Assembly (NCBI GenBank): GCA_016125275.1
Contig: WGMB01000007.1
Location: forward strand, 434,001-498,000
Direction: 5' to 3'
DNA from: Acidobacteriota bacterium
GTDB taxonomy: Bacteria > Acidobacteriota > Terriglobia > Bryobacterales > UBA6623
DNA: 64,000 nucleotides
Shown: positions 55,912 through 64,000 of the stretch, piece after piece
Layout: every line of letters starts with the position of its first letter
Numbering within the stretch: position 1 is the stretch's first letter
Translations under genes and position numbers: made by a program
The notes under the pieces: generated by a model
Told to the model about the DNA's origin: nothing
The model's database searches: none
Seen by the model: the letters and a program-made list of their open reading frames with translations, nothing else

Positions 55912-56879
55912 GTCGGGTACTGAATCAACAGCTCGGACTCATCGAACCGCTCGAACGACTGCGTCCAGGAGTGGTTCGGCCAGCGGTAGGTCGCCGTCCG
56001 CGCCACCGGGTCGTAGACGGCCGTGTACAGAGTCCCAAATCCCTCTTTGAAGCGGGTGTTGTAGAGCGGCTTGTCGAGAAAGCGGTCCACGAAGGCCTCC
56101 CGGGACTCGGCGTCGTCGTCGAGCCGGTCGAGCAGATAGCGCTCCCGCTCCAGGCTGTGGGTCGCTTCGGCGTGGCGGGTCCACTCGATCTCGCGCTGGT
56201 GGTTGGTCGCCACCGGGCTGTTGGCCACCTGCGCCGGCCGGTCCGGCCCCACGTGTACGTTGGCAAAGCGGCCCGATCCGTCCAGTAGCGTCACGTTGTA
56301 GGCCATGTGCGAGGGGATGCGCTCCAGCGCCTCCACCCCCGACTCCACGTCGCGGCACAGCTCCAGGATGTAGCGCAGCACCAGCGGAATCCCGAACCCG
56401 TCGCCCACCACCTTGCGCCCGCCGAAGGCCAGCGACGCCACCAGCCCATGCTCGTTGATGCCGTCGAGCACCCCCCACAAACTGTCCGACTGCGCGATCA
56501 CCCGCGTGCCGTTCCAGGCGCTGTAGAGGATCAGCCCCTCGCAGTGGTTGGGGTGGTAGTCGTAGTTGCGCGCCAGCAACGGCCGCTCGCGCGTCCACAC
56601 CGCCTGCGAACAGCCCGAAAGGTACGGCGTCGGCCGATACAGGCTCAGCAGCCGCGCCTCCTGGTCGCCGCCGCCGGCCAAATCCACGAGCTTCTCCCAC
56701 GTCGGGACCAGCTCGGGCATATAGCGCTGCAGCGCCTGCCGGCACGAAACATAGCCGGGCCGCTTGCCCTCGCCCTCCCGCAAAAACCAATCCTGGTAAG
56801 CGGGCCACGAGCGCTCGAAGCGTTCCTTGGTCTTCTCGCCGGGCTCGAGCTGGTAAACGCCTCGGAAGTACAGATGCAT
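55908..56879 (-). CDS. C45-family (acyl-CoA:6-APA acyltransferase-like) Ntn hydrolase
   Basis: Protein of 323 residues. After a propeptide-like segment of 89 residues stands C90 (LSGCSQAVW), the expected autoproteolysis point and nucleophile. PLLARNYDYHP, GINEHGLVASLAFGG, VTLLDGSG and ATNH are the conserved blocks of the C45/choloylglycine-like Ntn fold. Relatives hydrolyse or form amides: isopenicillin N acyltransferase, Tan beta-alanyl-amine hydrolase, acyl-homoserine-type amidases. No signal peptide. No ribosome site is visible before ATG 56879; a heptad array takes its place. Confidence 0.82.
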   Translation of the reverse strand: MHLYFRGVYQLEPGEKTKERFERSWPAYQDWFLREGEGKRPGYVSCRQALQRYMPELVPTWEKLVDLAGGGDQEARLLSLYRPTPYLSGCSQAVWTRERPLLARNYDYHPNHCEGLILYSAWNGTRVIAQSDSLWGVLDGINEHGLVASLAFGGRKVVGDGFGIPLVLRYILELCRDVESGVEALERIPSHMAYNVTLLDGSGRFANVHVGPDRPAQVANSPVATNHQREIEWTRHAEATHSLERERYLLDRLDDDAESREAFVDRFLDKPLYNTRFKEGFGTLYTAVYDPVARTATYRWPNHSWTQSFERFDESELLIQYPT

Positions 56880-56883
56880 GATT

Positions 56884-56966
56884 CGTGAGCCGTTATCCGT
56901 GAGCCGTAAGCCGTGGGCGCGTCCTTCAGCGGCGGCTCACGGTTCACGGTTCACGGTTCACGATCA
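56884..56966. repeat. Second facing heptanucleotide array
   Basis: Left units (56884-56918): CGTGAGC, CGTTATC, CGTGAGC, CGTAAGC, CGTGGGC. Right units (56934-56961): GGCTCAC followed by three GGTTCAC; a partial GATCA ends at 56966. A 15-base spacer separates them. Same family as the array at 5356-5503 (core GTGAGC). It sits between two genes of one operon: the last three bases of the ATP-grasp gene are inside it and the C45 start is five bases beyond it. A hairpin forms in the operon mRNA. Confidence 0.9.
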
Positions 56967-58427
56967 AAGGAACTTGAACCCCCCAACCTCGGCCACCCTC
57001 TCCGCCGCCGTCGTCTCGGCCGCCTGCAACGGTCGCGCCCGGTACTGGCCGCGAATGCCCGAGATCCAGGCCTTCGCTCGGTCGGTCAACTGGAACTCTT
57101 CGGTCATCAGCCGCCCCGGCGTCACCAGAATGCCCAGCTCGGCGCCCTCGTAGAAGTAGTCGCCCACGCCGTTGATCCGCAGGAAGAACGCTTCGTACTC
57201 GTCCTCCACCGTGCGCCGGTGCGTCTGCACCCGCCGGAACTGCATGCCGCCGTCGGGATGCAGCCGCCAAATGCCCGTCCGCGGAGCCTCCGTGATGAAC
57301 TCCACCGAGTCCCGCGTGTGCTTGATGATGAGCTGGCTCCACGAGTCGATGTTCTCCGGATCGGCCCAGCGTGCGTTCAGCTCCGCCACGTCCAGCTCGA
57401 AGTCCACGCCCGAAAACTCCAGCAGGTGGAACAGGAACAGCGGCGCGTCGGCCTGCGCGAACGACGCCAGATTCGTCATCGAGCTCGCTCCCGTGATGCG
57501 CGGGTTCACTTCGCCCAGAAACAGGTCGTCGCTGTCGAGGTCGTATAGGTAGTCCACCTCGAAGTAGCCCCGGTAGCCCCTCTTGCGTAGCGCTTCGCCG
57601 AACTGGAACGTGTAGCGCCGCGCCTTGTCGCGCACCTCTTGCGAAAACGCCCCCGCGAAGACCTCGTTGCCGGCCCAGCCGCCCTTGTACGGCGTCAGCT
57701 CCTTGAAGCCCACCACCTCCGTCATCAGCGGCCCCACGATCGTGCCGTGCCGCGTCACGCAGGCCTCCAGCGCCGCCTGCTTGGGGCGGATGCGGCGCAT
57801 GATCTTCACCTCGTCCTCGCGCTCGATCTCCTCGGCGTACTCCTCGTAGTCTTCCTTGTTGGAGATGAAGTACGTCGTGTGGCCGGAGTCCCCGAAGGCG
57901 CTCTGCACCACCAGATGCTCGCCCAGGCCGCCCTTTTCGGCCAGCTTGCGCAGCGTCTCGTAGCTGTCCACCTTGCCCATCCAGTTGGGTACGGACGGCA
58001 CGCCCGCCTCGTCGCCCAGCCGCGTGGTCTCGAGCTTCGAGTCCATCGCCTGCCGCAAGTTCGCCGGCGGAAAGCACACGTCCAGCCCCAGCTCCCGGCA
58101 CAGCTCCTCGGTGCGCTCGTCGAAGAACAGGAACACCGCCTTGCCGCCCGGACCGCGCGACTGGATGTAGTCCACGATCTCCTTGTGCTCGAGCAGGTAG
58201 TTGTTGATCTCCTCGATCGACTGGAACACCTGGTCAGTCTTCTGCGACGGGGTCACCACGTTCGGGTGCGCCCCGTCGAAGCAGTCGATGTAGTTGATGA
58301 ACTTGAAGTTGCGAACCCACTCATCCATGCCGAGCAGATTGAAGTTCGTCGCCGAAACGAAGTAGATCGGTTCGGTATTGCGGTAGAAGTAGCGGCGGAT
58401 GTCGGAGATGCCCTTCAGTGTCTTCAT
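56964..58427 (-). CDS. ATP-grasp ligase
   Basis: Protein of 487 residues with an ATP-grasp core at about 120-330. Recognisable parts are SKLETTRLGDEAGVPSVPNW, an ATP-binding Lys/Gln region (LVVQSAFGDSGHTTYF), the metal-ligand stretch GYFEVDYLYD and FLGEVNPRITGASSM. The family forms amide or peptide bonds from a carboxylate (acyl-phosphate) and an amine; automatic annotation often labels such proteins biotin carboxylase-like, but no BCCP partner is visible. An unassigned C-terminal domain of ~130 residues follows. It starts 20 bases after the decarboxylase stop. Likely the amide-forming enzyme of the operon (inference). Confidence 0.82.
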   Translation of the reverse strand: MKTLKGISDIRRYFYRNTEPIYFVSATNFNLLGMDEWVRNFKFINYIDCFDGAHPNVVTPSQKTDQVFQSIEEINNYLLEHKEIVDYIQSRGPGGKAVFLFFDERTEELCRELGLDVCFPPANLRQAMDSKLETTRLGDEAGVPSVPNWMGKVDSYETLRKLAEKGGLGEHLVVQSAFGDSGHTTYFISNKEDYEEYAEEIEREDEVKIMRRIRPKQAALEACVTRHGTIVGPLMTEVVGFKELTPYKGGWAGNEVFAGAFSQEVRDKARRYTFQFGEALRKRGYRGYFEVDYLYDLDSDDLFLGEVNPRITGASSMTNLASFAQADAPLFLFHLLEFSGVDFELDVAELNARWADPENIDSWSQLIIKHTRDSVEFITEAPRTGIWRLHPDGGMQFRRVQTHRRTVEDEYEAFFLRINGVGDYFYEGAELGILVTPGRLMTEEFQLTDRAKAWISGIRGQYRARPLQAAETTAAERVAEVGGFKFL

Positions 58428-58447
58428 CGTTGCTTCCCTGGGGTTTT

Positions 58448-61213
58448 TTAGAGGTTGTCGATCACATCTTGCCGAAAGACGCGCAACCCGAACGTCGGAT
58501 TGTAGCCGTGGATCTCTTTCACGTCGAGCGCTTTGAGGTAGGCCAAGATCTGCTCGCTGATCACCTGGCCCGGCACCAGGATCGGATAGCCCGGCGGATA
58601 CGGCGTCACGAACGACGCCGACACCACCTCTTGGCCGTCCGCCATCGCCTTGGCGATCGAGCCGTCGGTGTGCAGGTATTCGCAGGCGTTGCTGTCATAG
58701 GCCAGGAAGAAGGCCTTGCGCAAATCGCCTTCCGGCGTCCCGCTGGCCGGGTCCGGCCGGAACTTTGGGTGGAAGTGGCTGAACTCCGGCAACGGCGGCA
58801 GCCGTTCGGTCAGCAGCTCCACGCTGCCTTCGAAGATCGACTGCTCCATCGGGCTGTGCTCTTCCACGTCCTCTTCGATCTCGCACGCGATCTGCATCAG
58901 CACTTCCAGCAGATAGGCGATCGCGCCGCGCGAGGAACCGATGTTCAGCATGAACAGCACGGTGTTGCGCGACGTCTTGTTGATCTGGATGTCGAAGCGC
59001 TCGATCAGCATCTTGCGGACCGCGTCGCCCTCGATGCCCGTCGCGCCCACATGCACGGTCACCCGCAGTGGGTCGAGCGCGAACTCGTCCTCGCGCCACG
59101 ACGCGCTCATGCCCAAGAAGCCGCTCTCCTTCGAGTAGTACTGTTCCAGGCCCGACGAGCGGTACTCCGCCGGCACCAGATCCTTCACCCGCAGCAGCCG
59201 GAAGTATTTGCGCAGCAGCGGTTGCTCCTCGATCCGCTCGCGCAGCGTCATCGCCAGCTCCACGCTCTTCTTGACGAGCTCGTAGCCCTCCAGCTCCACC
59301 TGCCGCCGGCCTACGTCGAGCGACGCCAGAATCTGGTAGTTCGGCGAGGTCGAGGTGTGCGTCATGTACGCCTCTTCAAAGGCGTCGTGCGCCTGCCGCG
59401 CGAAATCCTGGTCGTAGACGTGGATCGCCGAGCCCTGCCGCAGCGACGTCAGCGTCTTGTGCGTGGACTGCGTGGCGTACACCCGCACCCGCGCCCGCGC
59501 GGGATCGGGCAGCAGCCGCCGGTCCAGCCACGTCGCCGGATCGTCGGGGTCGAGCTGGTCGAACTCCTTCTTCCAGGCCTCGTAGCGCGCGCAGTACTCC
59601 GGATCGCGCAGCTCGTCGCGCAGCGTCTCCGCCGCTTCCATGCCGCTGCGGCGGCGGTAGGTGGGCACGAAGCGCGCAAAGGCGTACCAGGCCTCGTCCC
59701 ACACGAAGATCATGTCCGGCTTGATCGCCAGCACCTCGCGCATCACCATCTCCGGGTGATACACGATGCCGTCGAAGGTGCAGTTGGTCAGCAGCAGCAT
59801 CCGCACCTTGTCGAGCTTTCCGGCGGCCTTGAGCTCCAGCAGCCGATGCTTGATCGTCCGCAGCGAGACCCCGCCGGAGATCGAGTACTCCTGCAGCGGA
59901 TAGGCGTCCATGTACACCGGGAACGCCCCCGCCAGCACCAGCGCGTAGTGGTGCGACTTGTGGCAGTCGTGCGACACCAGCACGATGTCGCCCGGCCGGC
60001 ACAGCGCCTGCATCACGATCTTGTTCGCCGTCGAGGTGCCGTTGGTGACGAAGTAGCTGTGCTTGGCGCCGTACGCCCTCGCCAGCTTCTCCTGCGCGCT
60101 CTTCAGCGGCCCCGTGGGCTGCAGTAGCGAATCCAGCCCGCCCGTCGTCGACGACGTCTCGGCCATGAAGATGTTCGGCCCGTAGAAGTCACCCATGTCG
60201 CGAATCCAGTGCGACTTCCAGATCGACTTGCCGCGCGAGATCGGCAGCGCGTGGAACACGCCGGTGGGCTTCTTGGCGTACTCGGTCAGCGCCGTGAAGA
60301 ACGGCGCGTCGAAGCGGTCGTCGATGCCTTTCAGAATCGACAGGTGCAGCTCCAGATAGTCTTCCTGGCGATAGAACACCCGCCGGAAGATCCCGTTCGT
60401 GCGGCCGGCGATGTTCTCGATGCGGTCGTCGGTGACGATGAACAGGTCCAGCTCCGGCCGCAGGTCCTTCAGCGCCGCTCCCAGCAGCAGGCTCGGGTCG
60501 GGCTGATCGAGCGCCTCGAGCACGTCGTCATCCACCAGATCCAGGTACCGCCGCAGCTCGGGCAGGTCCATCGAGGAGCGTTTGGGAAAGCTGTAGCGCA
60601 GCACGCACGACTGGATGTTGTGGTTGAACAGGACCGCGATCAGCGCGTCCTCGCAGGTTGGAGCGACCACCACGTCGTAGATGAACTCGTCCTCGTCCCG
60701 CCGCATCGCCAGCAACGACTCGCGGACCTCGTCCTCCTCGTTGCGGCTGATGTTGTCGATGACCAGAACTTCGAAGTACGGCCGCGTCTCGGCGTTGGCC
60801 CCGCCGTCTTCGGAGCCGTCGGCGCGCGTCCCCGTCTCGGTCTCTTCGATCTCGCGGACGATCTCGCTCACCGCCCGCCGGCGGTAGCCGTCGCTCTCCA
60901 GCAACCGCGCGATCCGCGTCGTGCGCCCGGCCAGCGCCGCCATGAAGCCTCGGTCGAAGGCCCGCCGCAGCTCCGAACACGTCTTGTGGCCTGGGAACGC
61001 CCAGTAGCGCTCGACCTTCTCGAGCACGCCCAGCGTGCGGTCGATCGTTTCGCGGAGCTCTTCGGTGTTGTCGTCCGCGCTCGCCCTAGCCAGCCTCGTC
61101 GTCTCCAACTTGAGCTGATTCCAGGCATCGGCTCGAAACAGGGAGGCGTCGTAGTAGGCTCGGAAGGCTTTCTCGGGAGAAGCCGCCCTGGCTTGGGCTG
61201 AGAGTAGGCTCAT
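58448..61213 (-). CDS. Long Orn/Lys/Arg decarboxylase (AdiA-type, PLP)
   Basis: Protein of 921 residues, about 170 longer than E. coli AdiA/CadA. Residues 1-~145 are an extra helical region. Then comes the CheY-like wing domain (YFEVLVIDNISR) and the PLP fold-I core: NGTSTANKIV (391-400), HDCHKSHHYAL, WDEAWYAFARF (505-515) and PLP Lys586 (TQSTHKTLTSLRQGS). An insertion of about 55 residues separates the Asp and Lys blocks. The reaction is decarboxylation of Arg, Orn or Lys to agmatine, putrescine or cadaverine; the substrate cannot be decided. The ATG overlaps the stop of the amidase (ATGA). Confidence 0.9.
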   Translation of the reverse strand: MSLLSAQARAASPEKAFRAYYDASLFRADAWNQLKLETTRLARASADDNTEELRETIDRTLGVLEKVERYWAFPGHKTCSELRRAFDRGFMAALAGRTTRIARLLESDGYRRRAVSEIVREIEETETGTRADGSEDGGANAETRPYFEVLVIDNISRNEEDEVRESLLAMRRDEDEFIYDVVVAPTCEDALIAVLFNHNIQSCVLRYSFPKRSSMDLPELRRYLDLVDDDVLEALDQPDPSLLLGAALKDLRPELDLFIVTDDRIENIAGRTNGIFRRVFYRQEDYLELHLSILKGIDDRFDAPFFTALTEYAKKPTGVFHALPISRGKSIWKSHWIRDMGDFYGPNIFMAETSSTTGGLDSLLQPTGPLKSAQEKLARAYGAKHSYFVTNGTSTANKIVMQALCRPGDIVLVSHDCHKSHHYALVLAGAFPVYMDAYPLQEYSISGGVSLRTIKHRLLELKAAGKLDKVRMLLLTNCTFDGIVYHPEMVMREVLAIKPDMIFVWDEAWYAFARFVPTYRRRSGMEAAETLRDELRDPEYCARYEAWKKEFDQLDPDDPATWLDRRLLPDPARARVRVYATQSTHKTLTSLRQGSAIHVYDQDFARQAHDAFEEAYMTHTSTSPNYQILASLDVGRRQVELEGYELVKKSVELAMTLRERIEEQPLLRKYFRLLRVKDLVPAEYRSSGLEQYYSKESGFLGMSASWREDEFALDPLRVTVHVGATGIEGDAVRKMLIERFDIQINKTSRNTVLFMLNIGSSRGAIAYLLEVLMQIACEIEEDVEEHSPMEQSIFEGSVELLTERLPPLPEFSHFHPKFRPDPASGTPEGDLRKAFFLAYDSNACEYLHTDGSIAKAMADGQEVVSASFVTPYPPGYPILVPGQVISEQILAYLKALDVKEIHGYNPTFGLRVFRQDVIDNL

Positions 61214-62103
61214 TTTCGCTGAGGTTCCTTCTGCAGTTGCGCTGCAGGTCGTCGCTGCGGTTTTTGCAGCGGGCCCAATTCTTTGAAGTGTGACCGCGCC
61301 TGTGGGTTGTCTCCGTACACCGGAAAGCGCACCTTGCGGTCACGAAAGCTCTTCAACGGCTGGCCCAGGCCGCGCAATCCGACTTCCCGGCTCCGACGCA
61401 CACGGTCGATGTCGATCTCGATCGGAATCATCTCTTCGGAGTGGCCCGCTTGGTAGAGCACGTCTCCGTACGGCCCCACCACGATCGAGCGGCCGTTGCC
61501 GCCGTCGCCGGCGCCGTTGATGTCGAACATGAACACTTGCTGCTGCGCCGCCGTCGCTTGCGCGATCGCCAGCTCCACGCTGCGGTCGATCGTACCCGTC
61601 AGCGAAGGGTGCAGAATCACTTCCGCGCCCATCGCCGCCAGCGTCCGGCTGGTCTCGGGAAACCACATGTCGTAGCAGATCGAGACTCCGAAACGAGCGA
61701 TCCCCGGCACGTCGAACACCAGGAACTCCTCGCCCGCCTCGATGCCTTCCTCGTACGGCCGGAACGGGAACATCTTGCGGTAGCGCCCGACCACTTCGCC
61801 GTACGGGTCGATCACCATCGCCGTGTTGTAGATCTTCTCGTCCTCGGTCTTCTCGAAGACAGACCCCGGCAACAGCCAGATCCCGTGCCGCCGGGCCATC
61901 TCGCGGAACTCGTCCTCCACCGGCCCGGGCAGCTTCTGCGCCCGCCGCGGCGACGGGCCGAACGCCGCCAACTCGCTGAACACCACCATCTCCACCCAGG
62001 GGTAGATGTGCATCAGCAGGTCCAGCCGGCCCCGCATGTACGCTACGTTGTCGTGTACCGCCGACAGGCTCATCTGCATGCCGGCAATCGCGATCGGCGT
62101 CAT
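61210..62103 (-). CDS. Nitrilase-family amidase (second copy type)
   Basis: Protein of 297 residues with E44 (VFSELAAFG), K110 (RYRKMFPF) and C143 (SICYDMWFPE), the complete catalytic triad. CYDMWFPETSR differs from the N-carbamoylputrescine type at 1800, so the substrate is probably another amide, carbamoyl or nitrile compound. Coupled on both sides by ATGA overlaps: its start with the aminotransferase stop and its stop with the decarboxylase start. Confidence 0.87.
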   Translation of the reverse strand: MTPIAIAGMQMSLSAVHDNVAYMRGRLDLLMHIYPWVEMVVFSELAAFGPSPRRAQKLPGPVEDEFREMARRHGIWLLPGSVFEKTEDEKIYNTAMVIDPYGEVVGRYRKMFPFRPYEEGIEAGEEFLVFDVPGIARFGVSICYDMWFPETSRTLAAMGAEVILHPSLTGTIDRSVELAIAQATAAQQQVFMFDINGAGDGGNGRSIVVGPYGDVLYQAGHSEEMIPIEIDIDRVRRSREVGLRGLGQPLKSFRDRKVRFPVYGDNPQARSHFKELGPLQKPQRRPAAQLQKEPQRK

Positions 62104-63413
62104 CGAACGGCGACCTCGGCGGCGGCAAGAATCGATTCGGTCATCACTGCGAGCGCTCTCTCCAAGTCGGCATCCTCGATCACCAGCGGCGACAGCGTCC
62201 GGATGATGTTGCCGTGCGCTCCCGCCGGCAGCACCAGCACGCCGTTGTCCCGGCAACGGGCCAACGCGTCGGCCGTTACCGACCCCGCCGGTCGATGCGG
62301 GTCCCCATCGTAGCAGAGCTCCATGCCGATCATGGCGCCCAATCCGCGTACGTCCGCCACCACGTCGGTCTGCGTTTGCAAGCCCTCGAAAGCCTCGCGC
62401 ACCCGCGCTCCGATCCGCTGCGCCCGACCGTTCAGGTCGAGCTTCTCCATCACTGAGATCGTCGCCAGCGAAGCCGCGCAGGCCACCGGGTTGCCGCCGT
62501 ACGTCCCGCCGATCGTACCCGGCCGGGCGGCGTCCATCACATCGGCCCGCCCGATCACCGCGCCGATCGGTAGACCCGACCCCATCGACTTGGCCCAAGT
62601 CGACAAGTCCGGCGTCACCTCGTAGTGTTCGTAAGCCGCCCAACGTCCGGTCCGGCAGAACCCCGACTGCACTTCATCGCAGATGAGCAAGATGCCGTGT
62701 CTGTTACAGATTTCCCGCAAGCCCTGCAGATAGCCCTTCGGAACCGGCAAGAAGCCGCCCTCGCCCTGCACCACCTCCAGAATCACCGCCGCCACCTGGT
62801 CCGCCGGCGCGTAATAGTAGAACGCGTCCTCGAAGCGTTGCAGCTCGCGCCGCACCAGCTCCGCCTCGGTCAGTCCGTCGCCGTCATGGAACAGGCTCGG
62901 GAACGGCAGCCGGTAGACCTCCGGCGCAAACGGTCCGCAGCCGAGCTTGTAGCTCGTCTTCGACGTCAGCGCCATGCCCATCATCGTGCGCCCGTGGAAG
63001 GCCCCGGTGTAGCAGAAGATCGCCGGCCTGCCGGTCGCCTGCCGCGCGATCTTGATGGCGTTCTCCACCGCCTCGGCGCCGGTGTTCACCAGCATCGTCT
63101 TGGTCGGCCCGCCGTGCGGAAACAGCGCGTTGAGCTTCTCGCACAGCTCCACATACGGCTCGTAGGTGGCTACGTGGATGCACGCGTGCATCAGCTTGGC
63201 GGCCTGCTGCTGCACGGCCTCCACCACCTCCGGCGCACAGTGGCCGGCGTTGACCACGCCGATGCCTCCGGCGAAGTCGATCAGCTCGCGCCCGTCGGCG
63301 TTCACCAGCCGGGCGCCGTGGCCCGACTCCGCCGTGGTCTCTCCGGCAAAAATGCCCACGCCGCGCGGCACGGCCCGCAGCCGGCGATCGATCCATTCCT
63401 TGTTGAGGCTCAT
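62100..63413 (-). CDS. Class III aminotransferase (GabT/ArgD-like)
   Basis: Protein of 437 residues, class III PLP aminotransferase: NTGAEAVENAIKIAR, GAFHGRTMMGMALTSK, ICDEVQSGFCRTG with the PLP Asp, and Lys275 in TWAKSMGSGLPIGAVIG. Conservation is typical of 4-aminobutyrate/putrescine-type omega-aminotransferases. First gene of the seven-gene operon. ATG 63413 has GGGAGAG eight bases upstream. It would deaminate an amine or omega-amino acid to an aldehyde or semialdehyde. Confidence 0.92.
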   Translation of the reverse strand: MSLNKEWIDRRLRAVPRGVGIFAGETTAESGHGARLVNADGRELIDFAGGIGVVNAGHCAPEVVEAVQQQAAKLMHACIHVATYEPYVELCEKLNALFPHGGPTKTMLVNTGAEAVENAIKIARQATGRPAIFCYTGAFHGRTMMGMALTSKTSYKLGCGPFAPEVYRLPFPSLFHDGDGLTEAELVRRELQRFEDAFYYYAPADQVAAVILEVVQGEGGFLPVPKGYLQGLREICNRHGILLICDEVQSGFCRTGRWAAYEHYEVTPDLSTWAKSMGSGLPIGAVIGRADVMDAARPGTIGGTYGGNPVACAASLATISVMEKLDLNGRAQRIGARVREAFEGLQTQTDVVADVRGLGAMIGMELCYDGDPHRPAGSVTADALARCRDNGVLVLPAGAHGNIIRTLSPLVIEDADLERALAVMTESILAAAEVAVR

Positions 63414-63480
63414 AAGCGACTCTCCCTATTATCCCGCTTGTCCGCTTTCGGCCCGGCGGAGTCCTTATAATGGCGACACC
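63414..63480. promoter_or_regulatory. Divergent promoter region
   Basis: Plus strand: perfect TATAAT at 63466-63471, only nine bases before ATG 63481, so the mRNA would be leaderless or nearly so. Minus strand: GATAAT (complement of 63428-63433) before the aminotransferase. Neither has a clear -35. Confidence 0.5.
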
Positions 63481-64000
63481 ATGAACCGGACTCCCGTGAC
63501 GAACCGGCCTGCTTCGACGCTTTCCCGGCCCCTGACGCGCCGCGATCTCTTCCGCCTCGCCTCCGGCTCCGCCGCCGCCGGGCTCGCCGCTCTCACCGGC
63601 CCCCAATCCGCCCTGGCGCAGGCCATGGCCAAGGCCAAGCCGCTCAATCTCCAGATCACGGACCTCAAGAGCTGGATCGTCAACGACTCCTCGTCCAAGA
63701 ACTACGTCTTCTGCAAAATCTTCACCAACCAAGGCCTGGTCGGCGTCGGCGAAGGCTCGGTCACCTCCAAGGCCGCCACCATGAAGGCCGCCATCGACGA
63801 GCATCACCGCTACCTCGTCGGCAAGGACCCCACCGACATCGAGATGCACTGGCAGGCCATGTACCGCTGGCCTCGCTGGCGCGGCGGCCCCATCCTCAAC
63901 TCCGCCATCTCCGCCGTCGAGATCGCCCTGTGGGACATCCTCGGCCAAGCCCTCGGCCAGCCCATCTACAAGCTCCTCGGCGGCAAGGCCCGCGACAAGG
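63481..64000 (+). CDS. Enolase-superfamily (MR/MLE) enzyme, 3' end outside the window
   Basis: First 173 codons of a longer gene. The N-terminus has a Tat-type leader (TRRDLFRLASGSAAAGLAALTG, with A-L-A-Q-A cleavage). The N-terminal capping domain of mandelate racemase/muconate-lactonising enzymes follows (FTNQGLVGVGEGS, AISAVEIALWDILGQALGQ, IYKLLGGKARDK). Members include sugar-acid dehydratases such as galactonate dehydratase. The catalytic barrel lies beyond the edge, so the reaction cannot be named. Export of an MR/MLE enzyme is unusual. Confidence 0.85.
   Translation, partial: MNRTPVTNRPASTLSRPLTRRDLFRLASGSAAAGLAALTGPQSALAQAMAKAKPLNLQITDLKSWIVNDSSSKNYVFCKIFTNQGLVGVGEGSVTSKAATMKAAIDEHHRYLVGKDPTDIEMHWQAMYRWPRWRGGPILNSAISAVEIALWDILGQALGQPIYKLLGGKARDK

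Overview
The window reads as chromosomal DNA of a high-G+C Gram-negative bacterium, most probably an Acidobacteriota member near Solibacter/Bryobacter. The best lineage marker is the secreted protein at 5493-7706. It pairs SBBP-type propeller repeats with the C-terminal domain known as TIGR03437 (the 'Solibacter' domain, with an NPAAPGS...TGLGP signature). The DUF1800/DUF1501 pair, many Tat-type leaders, PQQ-like propellers and a divergent EF-G paralog fit the same group. I see no rRNA, tRNA, CRISPR array, transposase or prophage gene.

Layout. 0.2-5.4 kb: a REC-kinase-REC hybrid, an N-carbamoylputrescine amidase-type hydrolase, a bactofilin-like membrane protein and a galactarate dehydratase. 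5.4-12 kb: the TIGR03437 protein (minus), aconitase A and two small alpha/beta or SGNH hydrolases. 12-19 kb: three polytopic sugar-transferase-like proteins, two of them tandem paralogs, plus a pyruvyltransferase-glycosyltransferase fusion. 19-31 kb: a PQQ-like propeller, a small Zn-ribbon protein, DUF1800/DUF1501, a divergent EF-G, an MltD-type lipoprotein with eight LysM repeats and a HipA-like/DUF3037 pair. 31-32.7 kb: a paralog of the first kinase.

33.3-42.4 kb is a seven-gene surface-polysaccharide operon: ABC exporter, two sulfotransferases, FkbM methyltransferase, a glycosyltransferase fused to an FrhB-like iron-sulfur domain, a pyruvyltransferase and a glycosyltransferase. Several genes are coupled by ATGA overlaps. 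It is preceded by a 616-base leader region with a candidate promoter and a strong stem-loop. 42.5-52.7 kb is mixed: HAD phosphatase, small propeller, CHAD protein, an S41 protease homolog that has lost its catalytic Ser/Lys, sulfatase, lone receiver, NfrB-like glycosyltransferase and a 927-residue tail-anchored coiled-coil protein.

52.9-63.4 kb is a seven-gene minus-strand operon, the best candidate for an undescribed pathway: class III aminotransferase, nitrilase-family amidase, long AdiA-type decarboxylase, ATP-grasp ligase, C45/Ntn acyltransferase-hydrolase, APC permease and SSS symporter. A ligase that could make an amide and an Ntn hydrolase that could break one sit beside enzymes that make and consume amines. 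A divergent enolase-superfamily gene runs off the right edge.

Two loci (5356-5503 and 56884-56966) carry the same unusual repeat: heptanucleotide tandem units built on GTGAGC, arranged as facing inverted arrays. One supplies the last codons of a gene and the other separates two genes of the amine operon.
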